From positions 1 through 64,000 of the forward strand of contig JAPOXO010000062.1 in assembly GCA_026707045.1 (NCBI GenBank): a DNA stretch of 64,000 bases, in the 5' to 3' direction. This document shows positions 16,504-26,107 of this stretch, in pieces. A model generated the notes under the pieces. That model searched no databases. It saw nothing but the letters and a program-made list of their open reading frames with translations, and had not been told where the DNA came from. Position 1 is the first letter of the stretch, and each line of letters begins with the position of its first letter. The position numbers and the translations under genes were made by a program. The DNA is from Gammaproteobacteria bacterium (GTDB lineage Bacteria; Pseudomonadota; Gammaproteobacteria; Pseudomonadales; Azotimanducaceae).

Positions 16504-18330
16504 CTACGGAGAATCAGATCCTTCGGAAGGAAGATGCTTCTTTAGCACTTCGATTTGCTCTGCGGTGAATGCTTTCTGAAATTCCTCATAGACGATGAGC
16601 CTTTCAGCGGCTACCGCTCGAATCTCATCAGATGGAAGACTGTCCATTTCTTCGTAAAGTTGCTCCGGAAATTGAGAGGCCCAAAACATAACCGTGATCT
16701 CGTAATAGCCGTTACGTTGTTCTTGCTTTAGGTTCTCCGCCCATTCCATCGCTTTTTTGAATTGGCCTTGGTCTCTGAGGACAAGACCGATCGAAAGGAG
16801 CATGTCCTCACGAGTCTTCTCATCGCGAGCGTTATCGGTCAGCTTGACGGCGGCTTCGATATCTGAATGTGCTACGTTCGACACAACCACAGATTCCCAA
16901 CCGACCCCGTCGTACTCACGAGGAGGTTGTTCGAGAGCAAAGCGAATCGCTTCCTCCGGATCTCTTCTTGCCAGATTCTCAATGACCTTAGAAAGTACAC
17001 GTTCATACCACGGCTTCGCCTTTGGCTCCGACTGCAGCCATTCGAAGACGGCCATTGGGTCCTTACGCGCCCAATTCAATGCAAGATTATTTACCACAAG
17101 CTCCATTGTGATTTCGTCTGTGATGGTCGGTATAAATTCGGGCACCTCCTCGGGATTCACTCGTACCATACTCAACAAAGAACGTCGCGCAATCCAATCT
17201 CCAAATTCCTCAGGCAATCTAGCCCGTTCTAGTAACACAGCTTTCGGATCCGCCCCCATCCAAGCTCTAATGACTGTGCGTTGAAACACGACTCCATAGT
17301 CACTGGCTTTCATCATCGATGCGATTTCGAGTGCTCGATCTGGATCTCGCTTAGCCAAATTCGCAAGTGCCTGAAGGACGACGGCACTTATCTCTGAGCT
17401 CATATTCGCCGATAAATCCAACGCGATACTGGGATCATCTGACACAACTTCATCCAATACCATTTCAATGACAGACACAACAGCGTCGTATTCATCAATC
17501 GATGTGCTTATTTGCTGAATCATCTGGCCGAAACCGTCACTTCTGACCCAAGCTCGAGCGATTCTCAAAAGAAGCCCTCTTTGATCTTGGCTCAATCTAG
17601 CTATGTCACTACCGTGTGTAGACAGGAATTCAGACCACTCTGCCGATGGATCTTCAATGTCTGCTCGGTCTCCATTTACCGCCAATTGGTTGAGAAATAC
17701 TTGCTCACTGTCCAGCAGATGCGCAATGTCTCGGAGCTCGTCATCGGAGAGATCAATTCGAGAATGAAGAATTCCCCCAAATGCGGCAGCCCGGTAGGGA
17801 TTCTCCATGCCCTTCGCAATTTCAGTTGCTCCTGCGAGATCGGAAACTGACCACTCCTGAAAGACGACATCTACAAGTGGAATGCGACGTGCTTCCGCGA
17901 GAGTTGAAATATGGTCGAGAGTGATTCTTGGATCTAATTGAGCAAGTCGTCGAACCAATACGATCTGAATCTCGTCGCGGAGACTTGGTGGCCTTACACT
18001 TTCGACACGAACAAATAAACCTTGCAGTTCTCGTGTACCGGCTTTGTCTATCGCACCATAGATTGTTATCGCTCGACCTACGGGGTCCTGTATCTCAATT
18101 AGTGACTGAAGCTCAGGGATGCTAAGTTCGATAGCATTCGTTCGGAATCCATCCGATGTCTCGCCCACGTGCTTCGTGTCGACTCTCTTCGATTGGCGAA
18201 CAAACTCGCCCGAATCTAATCCCTCAACATTTAGATACGTGACCAATCCAACCGCGACTGCTCCAACGAGCAATCCCAGTACAAAAGCAACTGGATTCCT
18301 GAATCTTTGAAAAATCGATGACACCTCCAA
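16504..18330 (-). CDS. Membrane-anchored helical-repeat protein, paralog A
   Basis: This 608-residue protein has one N-terminal helix (about 12-33, AFVLGLLVGAVAVGLVTYL) followed by an all-alpha periplasmic body. The body contains a recurrent signature of the form (A/L)xxDPxxAxx(W/F/A): AQLDPRITL, AKRDPDRALEIA, GADPKAVLLE, ARKDPMAVFEWL and ARRDPEEAIRFAL, spaced as multiples of roughly 33-36 residues, suggesting a TPR/HEAT-like solenoid. No catalytic motif is visible. The neighbouring gene at 18474-20219 is a clear paralog with the same layout. A role as a periplasmic scaffold is inference. Confidence 0.75.
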   Translation of the reverse strand: MEVSSIFQRFRNPVAFVLGLLVGAVAVGLVTYLNVEGLDSGEFVRQSKRVDTKHVGETSDGFRTNAIELSIPELQSLIEIQDPVGRAITIYGAIDKAGTRELQGLFVRVESVRPPSLRDEIQIVLVRRLAQLDPRITLDHISTLAEARRIPLVDVVFQEWSVSDLAGATEIAKGMENPYRAAAFGGILHSRIDLSDDELRDIAHLLDSEQVFLNQLAVNGDRADIEDPSAEWSEFLSTHGSDIARLSQDQRGLLLRIARAWVRSDGFGQMIQQISTSIDEYDAVVSVIEMVLDEVVSDDPSIALDLSANMSSEISAVVLQALANLAKRDPDRALEIASMMKASDYGVVFQRTVIRAWMGADPKAVLLERARLPEEFGDWIARRSLLSMVRVNPEEVPEFIPTITDEITMELVVNNLALNWARKDPMAVFEWLQSEPKAKPWYERVLSKVIENLARRDPEEAIRFALEQPPREYDGVGWESVVVSNVAHSDIEAAVKLTDNARDEKTREDMLLSIGLVLRDQGQFKKAMEWAENLKQEQRNGYYEITVMFWASQFPEQLYEEMDSLPSDEIRAVAAERLIVYEEFQKAFTAEQIEVLKKHLPSEGSDSP

Positions 18331-18473
18331 GAAATCTATTCCGTTCCAAAAATGGATGTGTTACGAGTCGGTTGCATGCAGTCTAGCGTAAGGTCCAAAA
18401 GAAGTCATACGAAAGGGACACGGATCAAGACAAGTGCAAGAACGAGTGCACGATGGGGCTCGAGAAATTTTTG

Positions 18474-20219
18474 CTATTCAACGTACTGCTGCCAAGACTC
18501 AGGCATGTACTCTTTGAGCGAGCGGAGTTGCTCCTTTGTGAGCATATTTGTAAACTGAGTGAAATGAAGCAAACTTACAGCTACTGCTTCTTGCACTTCC
18601 TTTGTTGGCATGCTCTCTATAGTCTCTAAGGCCCTATCAGGTTCCGCGTCCACCCAGTTGCTAGTAACTTGCCCCAAATAGAGACCGTGGAATCTCTCCG
18701 GAATTTCCTCAAGCAAGCTCCATGCTTCGTTGCTTCTGCCCCTTCTGACGAGAACATTGCCAATCCAAACATAGGACCAACTTTGATTCTCTACATCCCG
18801 CGCCCTTTCAACCATTGAAACAGCAGTTTCGTACTTCCCTTGAAGAGCTAAGCTTCGAATCACATCTTGTTCAAGCCCACGCCCACGTTGTCTTTCGTTG
18901 GTAGGTTCCGCAAGTGCCCATTCAAATGCCTTTTCTGGGTCTACCTTAGAAGCTTCCCAAACGACTCGATACATTAGTCCCCATCGAAAGTCCTGGATTT
19001 TGGAATCAGCGAGAATCCATTCACGTGCCGCTTCCGGGTCTAGTCTCGCCCAGTTTGTTGCAATGGTCCGTGCGACATCACCCTTGACCTCGTCACTTGA
19101 AATGACTGTCAGTCTTTTCGCTGCTTCAGATGGCATCGTTTCTGACAACTTAACCAACGCTTCCTGTTTGCTCCAATCTTGAATTTCACTCGGGATGAGT
19201 TCCCAGCCATCTAAGACATCAAGAGGGTCTAACTCTACCCAAGCTGCCACAATAGCCCTCTGCAATCTTGTACGCACTGCCTCGTCACCGACTTCGGACG
19301 TAGCATGAAAGGCGATCGAAGGGTCCACGTTGGCCCATGACTCTAGGAGCATTTGGACAGCCGAGACATTGCCACCGCGACCGCTCAAAGCAGAGTTGAC
19401 TACATCTGCTACCTTTGTTGAATCAATGGTTGGTACCCAGGAATTCAATATATGTCGTAGCAAAGCGAGTTGAGCGCCACTCAGAACCTCCACGTCTCCA
19501 CCGTGCTCGACAAGGTACTCTTCCCATGCGGTCTTGGGATTCGCTATGGGCTCACCAGCGAACGACATAATTTCTTCATCTCTAACGACTTGTTCATTTC
19601 CGAGTTGGCGAGCGACTTGCAGACGCTGGCTTCGGGACAATCTAACGTTTGAGAGAATTCCTTCCAATGCAATTCGTTGATCTTCTTCGTTTAATTTGCT
19701 CGCGTGTTCAGCAGCTCCGTCCAGGTTTCTTACAGACCACACTTGGAAAACTATGTTCGTCAATGGGTTCCTAACAGACTGTGGAGTTTCGTTTACATAA
19801 AGCAACGCTCGAACAGGATCAATCTCTCCCAGCCTACGTACAGCTGCTTCTCTTGCTTCCTGACGCAAGCTCAAAGGAACAATGTCCTGACTTCTTTGAA
19901 GAAAACTGGTTACGACTTCAGCGTCTGCGCGAGCAAAATAGCGCCAAAGTGCAAGAGTGCGGGAAAATTTGCTCTGCGTTTGAAGCTGCTGAAAATCTAG
20001 ATTCCGGATGTCCGAAGTCCGCGGAGGAGTTTCAATTGAATCACTCTCCAAGTCGCCAACTTCCGGGTCTTCGGGACTGAAGGCTCTCATTGTTTCAGCT
20101 GTTTCCTGGTTAGGCACAAGGACGTTGAGGTATACAAAAGCAAAAGTGCCCGGCACCACTATGCCCACCACGAGTCCCAAAAGGAAAAATATCGCTGTCT
20201 TTAGTCTTGCTGAAAGCAA
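18474..20219 (-). CDS. Membrane-anchored helical-repeat protein, paralog B
   Basis: This 581-residue protein is paralogous to the one encoded at 16504-18330. An N-terminal membrane helix (about 8-30, IFFLLGLVVGIVVPGTFAF) precedes a helical periplasmic region with repeats GEIDPVRALLYV, ANVDPSIAFHA, VELDPLDVLDGW, ARLDPEAAREWI, SKVDPEKAFEWAL and DAEPDRALETI. Both paralogs end in a similar block, with TKEQLRSLKEYMP here and TAEQIEVLKKHLP in paralog A. This gene lies upstream of paralog A by 143 bases in the same direction, so they are probably co-transcribed. No enzymatic motif is visible and the function is unknown. Confidence 0.75.
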   Translation of the reverse strand: MLSARLKTAIFFLLGLVVGIVVPGTFAFVYLNVLVPNQETAETMRAFSPEDPEVGDLESDSIETPPRTSDIRNLDFQQLQTQSKFSRTLALWRYFARADAEVVTSFLQRSQDIVPLSLRQEAREAAVRRLGEIDPVRALLYVNETPQSVRNPLTNIVFQVWSVRNLDGAAEHASKLNEEDQRIALEGILSNVRLSRSQRLQVARQLGNEQVVRDEEIMSFAGEPIANPKTAWEEYLVEHGGDVEVLSGAQLALLRHILNSWVPTIDSTKVADVVNSALSGRGGNVSAVQMLLESWANVDPSIAFHATSEVGDEAVRTRLQRAIVAAWVELDPLDVLDGWELIPSEIQDWSKQEALVKLSETMPSEAAKRLTVISSDEVKGDVARTIATNWARLDPEAAREWILADSKIQDFRWGLMYRVVWEASKVDPEKAFEWALAEPTNERQRGRGLEQDVIRSLALQGKYETAVSMVERARDVENQSWSYVWIGNVLVRRGRSNEAWSLLEEIPERFHGLYLGQVTSNWVDAEPDRALETIESMPTKEVQEAVAVSLLHFTQFTNMLTKEQLRSLKEYMPESWQQYVE

Positions 20220-20631
20220 TGTCTCTCTCGCGAATCTGTCAGCACAAGTTTCTTGGTTTCTAGCTAATGTTAAGTCTTCTTGATTGTTTTGAAGCTCTGA
20301 ACATGCTATGTCGCTGTAGAAAATGGAAAACTGTAAAGCGACCGCGGAGTTCGCAAGGGAGGTGACCCTTAAGCTCAGAAATTGGATGCAAGTTGAGCAA
20401 TTCGACAGACGACTCAGGAAATCTCTTTAAGAGATCACTCGATCAGGCGCAATAGTTCGAATTGACAAACTCAAGTGCTCTTTCATACTCTGATGTTCCT
20501 CCTCAGACGTTTCTGCTTTGGTGCCCAGAGCATTCGTAAAATGCTGCCGTTGAATCGCTTTAAGGGCGGCCCTTGGGCTATTAAATGCCTTTAGTTCAAC
20601 CAACTCGCTAAGACTTGGAGCTTCAACTCTC
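20220..20631. other. Divergent intergenic region upstream of acnA
   Basis: About 410 bases separate paralog B (minus) from acnA (plus). The region holds a candidate minus-strand ORF at 20427-20603 (separate entry). It also has a 15-base odd palindrome ATCTCTT-T-AAGAGAT at 20421-20435, and a short plus-strand ORF at 20323-20430 (35 codons, no ribosome binding site) that I do not accept as a gene. A GGGAGGTGACCC-like small hairpin lies near 20357. Promoters for both flanking genes must be here, but no clean -35/-10 pair stands out. Confidence 0.4.
20427..20603 (-). CDS. Candidate small protein (58 aa), low confidence
   Basis: A minus-strand frame starting at TTG (20601-20603) encodes 58 residues beginning MVELKAFNSPRAALKAIQRQ and ending IAPDRVIS before TAA. 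The frame is open for about 87 codons in total, reaching into the acnA start region. Its composition (Ala, Lys, Gln, Glu, helical) is protein-like and no known gene occupies this strand here. No ribosome binding site is visible before the TTG. It could be a small protein or chance. Confidence 0.25.
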   Translation of the reverse strand: MVELKAFNSPRAALKAIQRQHFTNALGTKAETSEEEHQSMKEHLSLSIRTIAPDRVIS

Positions 20632-23313
20632 GTGAGCGTGAATAGCTTTAGCTGTAGGAATACACTAACGATCGGAGATGTTGGCTACTCCTACTTCGAC
20701 CTCAATCGAGCAAGTGAAAATGGTGCCGGAGAGATTGTTCATCTCCCTGTTTCCCTTCGGGTACTGATGGAAAATCTACTGCGTTTTGAAGACGACACCA
20801 CTGTAACAGCCGCAGATATCAAGTCGATTGGTGATTGGTGTAGAACCGCATCGAGCGACCGTGAAATCGCCTTTCGACCAGCCCGAGTTCTCATGCAGGA
20901 CTTTACTGGCGTACCTGCGGTAGCTGACCTGGCTGCCATGCGCAATGCTGTTGTGGAATCTGGGCACGATGCAGCACTAATCAATCCCCTAACGCCAGTC
21001 GACCTCGTCATTGACCACTCCGTAATGGTGGACAGATTCGGTTCATCCAAGTCGTTCGATGAAAACGTTAGGTTGGAAATTGAGCGCAATGTTGAACGCT
21101 ACCGTTTTCTCAAATGGGGTCAGTCAGCGTTCGAGAACTTTCGTGTAGTTCCGCCTGGAACTGGTATTTGCCACCAAGTGAATCTCGAGTATCTGGCTCG
21201 AGTCGTGTGGACGGGAGATCAAGATGGAGCTTTTGTAGCGTATCCGGATACTCTGGTTGGCACAGACAGCCACACTACGATGATCAATGGTCTAGGAGTA
21301 CTCGGATGGGGAGTTGGGGGCATCGAGGCAGAGGCAGCAATGCTTGGTCAACCGATTTCGATGTTGATCCCTCGTGTTGTAGGGGTGCGCTTGACGGAAT
21401 TATTGACAGAGGGTGTCACGGCTACTGATTTAGTGTTGCGGGTTGTCGAAGTGTTGCGTGAAGTAGGTGTCGTCGGTTGTTTTGTAGAGTTCTTCGGCCC
21501 CGGAGTTGCAGAACTCTCACTTGCGGACAGGGCGACGATTTCCAACATGGCACCTGAATATGGGGCTACATGTGGTTTCTTTCCTGTTGACGACGAGACA
21601 TTGAAGTATCTGCGGCTTACCTCCAGGCCAAAAAAAGATGTCGATCTCGTTGAATCCTATGCCAAGACTCAGGGTCTATGGCGAAGTGAATCTATCGAAC
21701 CGCAGTTCTCAGCTACAGTTGAAGTCGATTTATCCACTATTGAACCATCCCTTGCTGGGCCTAAACGACCTCAAGATCGAGTCGCCATTCGCGACCTCAA
21801 ATCCAGCTTCGATCTGGCTGTTAGTCAAAGCTCAACGAGATCGCAGACCTCGCAGGCAGAAGTGCCGGTTCGAGGAACGAACTATAGACTGTCCGACGGC
21901 GACGTCGTCATCGCCGCAATCACTTCCTGCACTAATACATCGAATCCGGCCGTCATGCTCGGCGCGGGACTCGTGGCTCAGAAAGCCCTTGATAAAGGGC
22001 TTCGAACTCGTCCGTGGGTAAAAACATCGCTTGCCCCGGGTTCAAAAGTCGTAACTGACTACTTAAACCGGTCAGGGCTACAGCAATCCCTAGACAAGCT
22101 TGGTTTTAATCTCGTTGGCTACGGATGCACTACTTGCATAGGAAACTCTGGACCGTTGCCCAAGGAGATTTCAGAAGCCATTCGAGAAGGCGATCTAGTT
22201 GTGGCTTCGGTACTTTCAGGGAACAGAAACTTTGAAGGGAGAGTCCATCAGGAAGTTCGCACCAATTGGTTGGCATCTCCTCCTTTGGTGGTGGCTTACG
22301 CCATTGCGGGGACGGTTCGCATAAATCTTTCGGAGGAACCGCTGGGCAAGAGTGTTAGCGGTGAGGAGGTTTATCTCCACGATCTCTGGCCGACCAACGA
22401 TGAGATTCGGTCCTTGGTAGATCAAGTCTCTGCTGACATGTTTGAACGAGAATATTCGAATGTCTTTGTTGGGCCCGAGGCATGGCAGAAATTCGTAACC
22501 GAAACGACTGCCACCTACGGCTGGGAAGCATCCGACTACATCAAGCAACCACCGTTCTTCAGTGTGGGTCAGGAAGCTGATCAATCTGTAGAAATCACGA
22601 ATGCGTCAATTCTTGCTTTGTTGGGAGATTCCGTGACAACCGACCACATTTCTCCCGCTGGTGCCATTCAACCAGCTAGTCCGGCCGGCGAGTATCTGCA
22701 GCAACAAGGTGTCCAAGTTGCGGATTTCAATTCCTATGGGTCTCGAAGGGGAAACCATGAGGTAATGATGCGGGGAACATTCGGAAATATCAGGATCCGT
22801 AACGAAATGGTGCCTGACGTGGAGGGAGGCTATACAAAGTACATTCCCACAGATGACCAGATTTCAATATATGACGCGGCGATGCGCTACGCTGCGGAAG
22901 AGACTCCTCTCGTCGTATTTGCAGGAAAAGAGTACGGTACCGGATCGAGCAGAGATTGGGCAGCCAAGGGAACCCGTTTGCTAGGAATTCGAGCCGTAGT
23001 CGCAGAGAGTTTCGAGAGAATTCATCGTTCTAATCTTGTGGGAATGGGCGTGCTGCCTCTTCAATTCCAGGTAGGGGATTCTCGCAAATCTTTACAACTA
23101 TCTGGATCTGAGAAGGTCAGTATTGGATTTTTGCCAGGTCATACGTCGATTGAACCGCGACAAACTCTGCAAATGACTATAAAACGCGCATCGGGAGAGG
23201 AACAAACAGTCGAGGTGTTGAGTCGAATCGACACCGACAACGAAATCGAGTACTTCCGTCGCGGTGGAATTCTTCAGTACGTACTGGACAATGTGTTAAG
23301 CGAAGCAAGCTAG
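20632..23313 (+). CDS. acnA: Aconitate hydratase A
   Basis: Aconitase interconverts citrate and isocitrate in the TCA cycle. At 893 residues it matches the AcnA/IRP1 length. The [4Fe-4S] ligands are the Cys in TSCTNTS (about residue 437) and the two in GYGCTTCIGNSG (about 503 and 506). GTDSHTTM and the C-terminal swivel-domain segment GTGSSRDWAAKGT are also present. Start is GTG at 20632, with a GGAG-like element about 15 bases upstream, which is rather far. thrS follows 33 bases after the stop on the same strand. Confidence 0.95.
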   Translation: MSVNSFSCRNTLTIGDVGYSYFDLNRASENGAGEIVHLPVSLRVLMENLLRFEDDTTVTAADIKSIGDWCRTASSDREIAFRPARVLMQDFTGVPAVADLAAMRNAVVESGHDAALINPLTPVDLVIDHSVMVDRFGSSKSFDENVRLEIERNVERYRFLKWGQSAFENFRVVPPGTGICHQVNLEYLARVVWTGDQDGAFVAYPDTLVGTDSHTTMINGLGVLGWGVGGIEAEAAMLGQPISMLIPRVVGVRLTELLTEGVTATDLVLRVVEVLREVGVVGCFVEFFGPGVAELSLADRATISNMAPEYGATCGFFPVDDETLKYLRLTSRPKKDVDLVESYAKTQGLWRSESIEPQFSATVEVDLSTIEPSLAGPKRPQDRVAIRDLKSSFDLAVSQSSTRSQTSQAEVPVRGTNYRLSDGDVVIAAITSCTNTSNPAVMLGAGLVAQKALDKGLRTRPWVKTSLAPGSKVVTDYLNRSGLQQSLDKLGFNLVGYGCTTCIGNSGPLPKEISEAIREGDLVVASVLSGNRNFEGRVHQEVRTNWLASPPLVVAYAIAGTVRINLSEEPLGKSVSGEEVYLHDLWPTNDEIRSLVDQVSADMFEREYSNVFVGPEAWQKFVTETTATYGWEASDYIKQPPFFSVGQEADQSVEITNASILALLGDSVTTDHISPAGAIQPASPAGEYLQQQGVQVADFNSYGSRRGNHEVMMRGTFGNIRIRNEMVPDVEGGYTKYIPTDDQISIYDAAMRYAAEETPLVVFAGKEYGTGSSRDWAAKGTRLLGIRAVVAESFERIHRSNLVGMGVLPLQFQVGDSRKSLQLSGSEKVSIGFLPGHTSIEPRQTLQMTIKRASGEEQTVEVLSRIDTDNEIEYFRRGGILQYVLDNVLSEAS

Positions 23314-23346
23314 TACGCCTTCTCGACCAAACAGATTCTTAGAAAG

Positions 23347-25185
23347 ATGCCCTACGAACATCAAGGTGACCTCGCCACCGAGGACGAAGCACTTTACCGC
23401 ATACGACATAGCTTGGCACATGTGCTTGCTCAAGCTGTATTGAGCGTTCGCGAGGGTTCAACACTTGGATTCGGTCCACCCATACGCGATGGTTTCTATT
23501 ACGACTTTGCACTCTCAGAGCCCATTACGGATGAAGACTTCCCCGAGATTGAGCGAAGAATGCGCAAGATTCTCAAGAGCGGCCAGAGGTTCTACCGCGA
23601 AGAGCTCGCGAGGGACGAAGCTCTATCAAGGCTCGACGAAATGCGAGAACCGTACAAACGAGAGTACGCAATGGAACTGTGTGAAAAAAATGGGCTGGAT
23701 TCGCTCACTTTCTATCGAAATGGTCCTTTTGTGGATATGTGCGAAGGCCCACACGTCGACACCACAAAGGACATTCCGAGAGATGCTTTCAAACTTCGAA
23801 GCGTCGCCGGGGCGTATTGGCGCGGAGATTCCGACAACCAAATGCTCACCCGAATATACGCCTGGGCGTTCTCCACAAAGGATGAACTAGATCAACATGT
23901 CAAAGCGTTTGAAGAGGCACAAAAGCGAGATCACAAGAAACTGGGAAAAGAACTAGGCATTTTCACGATCGACAACGACATCGGTCGTGGACTACCACTT
24001 TGGCTCCCCAACGGTACTGTAATTAGAGATGAGCTTGAAAAACTAGCCAAAGAGCTCGAATTCAAGGCCGGCTACCAAAGGGTGGCCACTCCTCAGATTG
24101 CAAAACAGGACCTGTTTTTTCAGACAGGACATCTTCCATACTACGCCGACGACATGTATCCCCCCATGGAATTGACGGAACAAACGCAGGATGGAGAAGT
24201 AACGAGGGAAGCATACATGCTTCGTCCAATGAACTGTCCGCATCACCACAAAATTTTTGCGGCTCAGCCTCGGAGCTATCGAGATTTGCCCATTCGACTT
24301 GCCGAGTATGGTCACGTTTATCGGTTTGAGGAGTCTGGAGCGGTAAGTGGTCTTCTACGAGTACGCGGGATGTGCATGAACGACGCTCATATTTACTGTT
24401 CTGAAGATCAGATAAAGTCGGAATTCCGGGCAATCATGCAACTCTATGACGAGGCTTATCGAATTTTGGGATTGGAGTCCTACTTCCTGCGTTTGTCCAA
24501 ATCTGATCCAGAAGACCCCAAGCGAAAAGAAAAATACGTTGACAATCCCGAAGCGTGGCTGCGGTCAGAGGATATATTGACCGAACTTATGGATGAAATG
24601 GGTGTGGACTACGTGGAAGGCATCGGAGAGGCAGCGTTTTACGGACCGAAAATTGATGTGCAATTCCCAACTGTAACCGGACGGGACGAGTCTGTAAGCA
24701 CCATTCAGCTTGACTTTGCAATTCCCGAGCGCTTGAAGCTCTTCTATATTGGATCAGATGGGCAGGAACACATTCCATACTGCATTCATCGAGCGCCGCT
24801 TTCTACCCATGAGCGAATGGTGGCTTATCTCATTGAACATTTTGCAGGGGCGTTTCCCACCTGGCTTGCACCAGTTCAGGTTCAGGTACTTACAGTTTCC
24901 GAACAGTTCCATGAGTACGGTCAACAGATTGTGGACCGATTGCGATCTCGGTTTGTGCGCGCCGAACTCGCTCCAGAATCAGATACCGTATCTAAGAAGA
25001 TCAGGCAAGGTACTGTAGCGAAGATTCCAAACTTGCTCATAGTTGGAGCACGTGAAGAAGAAGACAATACGGTCACTCTTCGGCGTTACGGAGTAAGAGA
25101 GCAAGTCACAATGCCATTGGGCAAGTTTGAGGATTCGATCCTCCAAACGATCAACTGTCGTTCATTGGATTTTTTGGCAGGCTAG
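23347..25185 (+). CDS. thrS: Threonine--tRNA ligase lacking the TGS domain
   Basis: Threonyl-tRNA synthetase charges tRNA-Thr and edits mischarged Ser. The 612-residue protein begins only about 20 residues before the editing motif HSLAH (His21, His25), so the N-terminal TGS domain of the usual 640-residue enzyme is missing. The editing site is otherwise complete (Cys132, His136 in DMCEGPHV). The catalytic zinc ligands are Cys297 (MNCPHHH), His348 (NDAHIY) and His481 (CIHRAP). Motif 2 reads RVRGMCMNDAH instead of the familiar RVRGFTQDDAH, and an extra basic segment occurs near 388-402. The anticodon-binding domain is at the C-terminus. infC-rpmI-rplT do not follow it, unlike the common arrangement. 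It may be laterally acquired or a second copy. Confidence 0.92.
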   Translation: MPYEHQGDLATEDEALYRIRHSLAHVLAQAVLSVREGSTLGFGPPIRDGFYYDFALSEPITDEDFPEIERRMRKILKSGQRFYREELARDEALSRLDEMREPYKREYAMELCEKNGLDSLTFYRNGPFVDMCEGPHVDTTKDIPRDAFKLRSVAGAYWRGDSDNQMLTRIYAWAFSTKDELDQHVKAFEEAQKRDHKKLGKELGIFTIDNDIGRGLPLWLPNGTVIRDELEKLAKELEFKAGYQRVATPQIAKQDLFFQTGHLPYYADDMYPPMELTEQTQDGEVTREAYMLRPMNCPHHHKIFAAQPRSYRDLPIRLAEYGHVYRFEESGAVSGLLRVRGMCMNDAHIYCSEDQIKSEFRAIMQLYDEAYRILGLESYFLRLSKSDPEDPKRKEKYVDNPEAWLRSEDILTELMDEMGVDYVEGIGEAAFYGPKIDVQFPTVTGRDESVSTIQLDFAIPERLKLFYIGSDGQEHIPYCIHRAPLSTHERMVAYLIEHFAGAFPTWLAPVQVQVLTVSEQFHEYGQQIVDRLRSRFVRAELAPESDTVSKKIRQGTVAKIPNLLIVGAREEEDNTVTLRRYGVREQVTMPLGKFEDSILQTINCRSLDFLAG

Positions 25186-25271
25186 TCTTCTTTTGTACCA
25201 AGCGATTCACTCGCTCTAGGTCGTATAGGATCGACATACAGTGAGAAATTAGTAAGGTCTCCATCAAGAAG

Positions 25272-25970
25272 CTAATTGGCCTCGTCAGCTTCCATTCCAT
25301 CTAAATTGGACTCCATCACGTAGCGGACCAAATACTTATCCCTCGCCCGCAGGTATGCGCGTTCGGAGATCGCACCATCCTCGGCCAACTCCTTAAGTAC
25401 CTGGAGCTTCTGCTCAATACGTTCTTTCTCACGTGCTGCCAGTTTTTCATAAGGAACGGGGCCTTCGCGAAACACGTTCCTGTCAGCAATCCCAAAACTA
25501 GCGGGTACATATGCAATCTTTCTGTTGATAACTCGAAGCCCTAGATAGATCGCTTCGATGACCACAAGGATTGCGACCACCTGCAAGGCTGGCTGAGAAC
25601 CGTCAATCTTAAATGCGTAGAGACCAATGGCGGCATTACATCCCTGGATGAGCACCCAAACAAGGATTGCCGAGACAATTGGAATGTGGTTTGAACCCGA
25701 TTCGGCTTCTTCACCCTGTAATTGTTGCCTCATTGAGTGAGCGATTCTGTCCATCGCACTCGCTATGTATCTCAGTGATTGCGCCAGTAAAACCAACCCA
25801 AGCGTCACAAAACCCGACAGCCAGCTTCCGATCACGAGCATGCCGATTATCAAACCGATGTAGCCCGCTACGGCAAGGACGTGCAGAGCTCCTTTCCAAA
25901 GTCTCTGCATTAATTTGAGCGAGTCGGTGCGAGGCACTTGATTCAAGCTACTTTTCTTGAAGTGGTTCAA
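25272..25970 (-). CDS. Membrane protein with SHOCT-like C-terminus
   Basis: This 232-residue protein has membrane segments at about 28-47, 50-68, 95-118 and 126-148, then a soluble tail. The tail (about 180-220) contains EKERIEQKLQVLKELAEDGA followed by an SERAYLRARDKYL stretch. This resembles the short SHOCT-type helical motif, where a two-helix unit with an x(L/I)xxLxxxGxIxxxEY pattern ends many bacterial membrane proteins. Function unknown. It converges with thrS and is divergent from the deiodinase-like gene. Confidence 0.7.
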   Translation of the reverse strand: MNHFKKSSLNQVPRTDSLKLMQRLWKGALHVLAVAGYIGLIIGMLVIGSWLSGFVTLGLVLLAQSLRYIASAMDRIAHSMRQQLQGEEAESGSNHIPIVSAILVWVLIQGCNAAIGLYAFKIDGSQPALQVVAILVVIEAIYLGLRVINRKIAYVPASFGIADRNVFREGPVPYEKLAAREKERIEQKLQVLKELAEDGAISERAYLRARDKYLVRYVMESNLDGMEADEAN

Positions 25971-26107
25971 TGGATTGTATGGCTTACGTTATCCCGGTTT
26001 TCTGCAAAATTCGGACAGGTTTCTTATAAATAGCTGAATTGTGCAATCGTTTCCCAAGGTATTGCACTATCGAAGAACTGAGTCCAATTACGATCTGGGG
26101 GTCTGGT

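Noticed and set aside
20323-20430. 35-codon plus-strand ORF upstream of acnA
   Set aside because: No ribosome binding site, short, and overlaps the palindrome; insufficient support.
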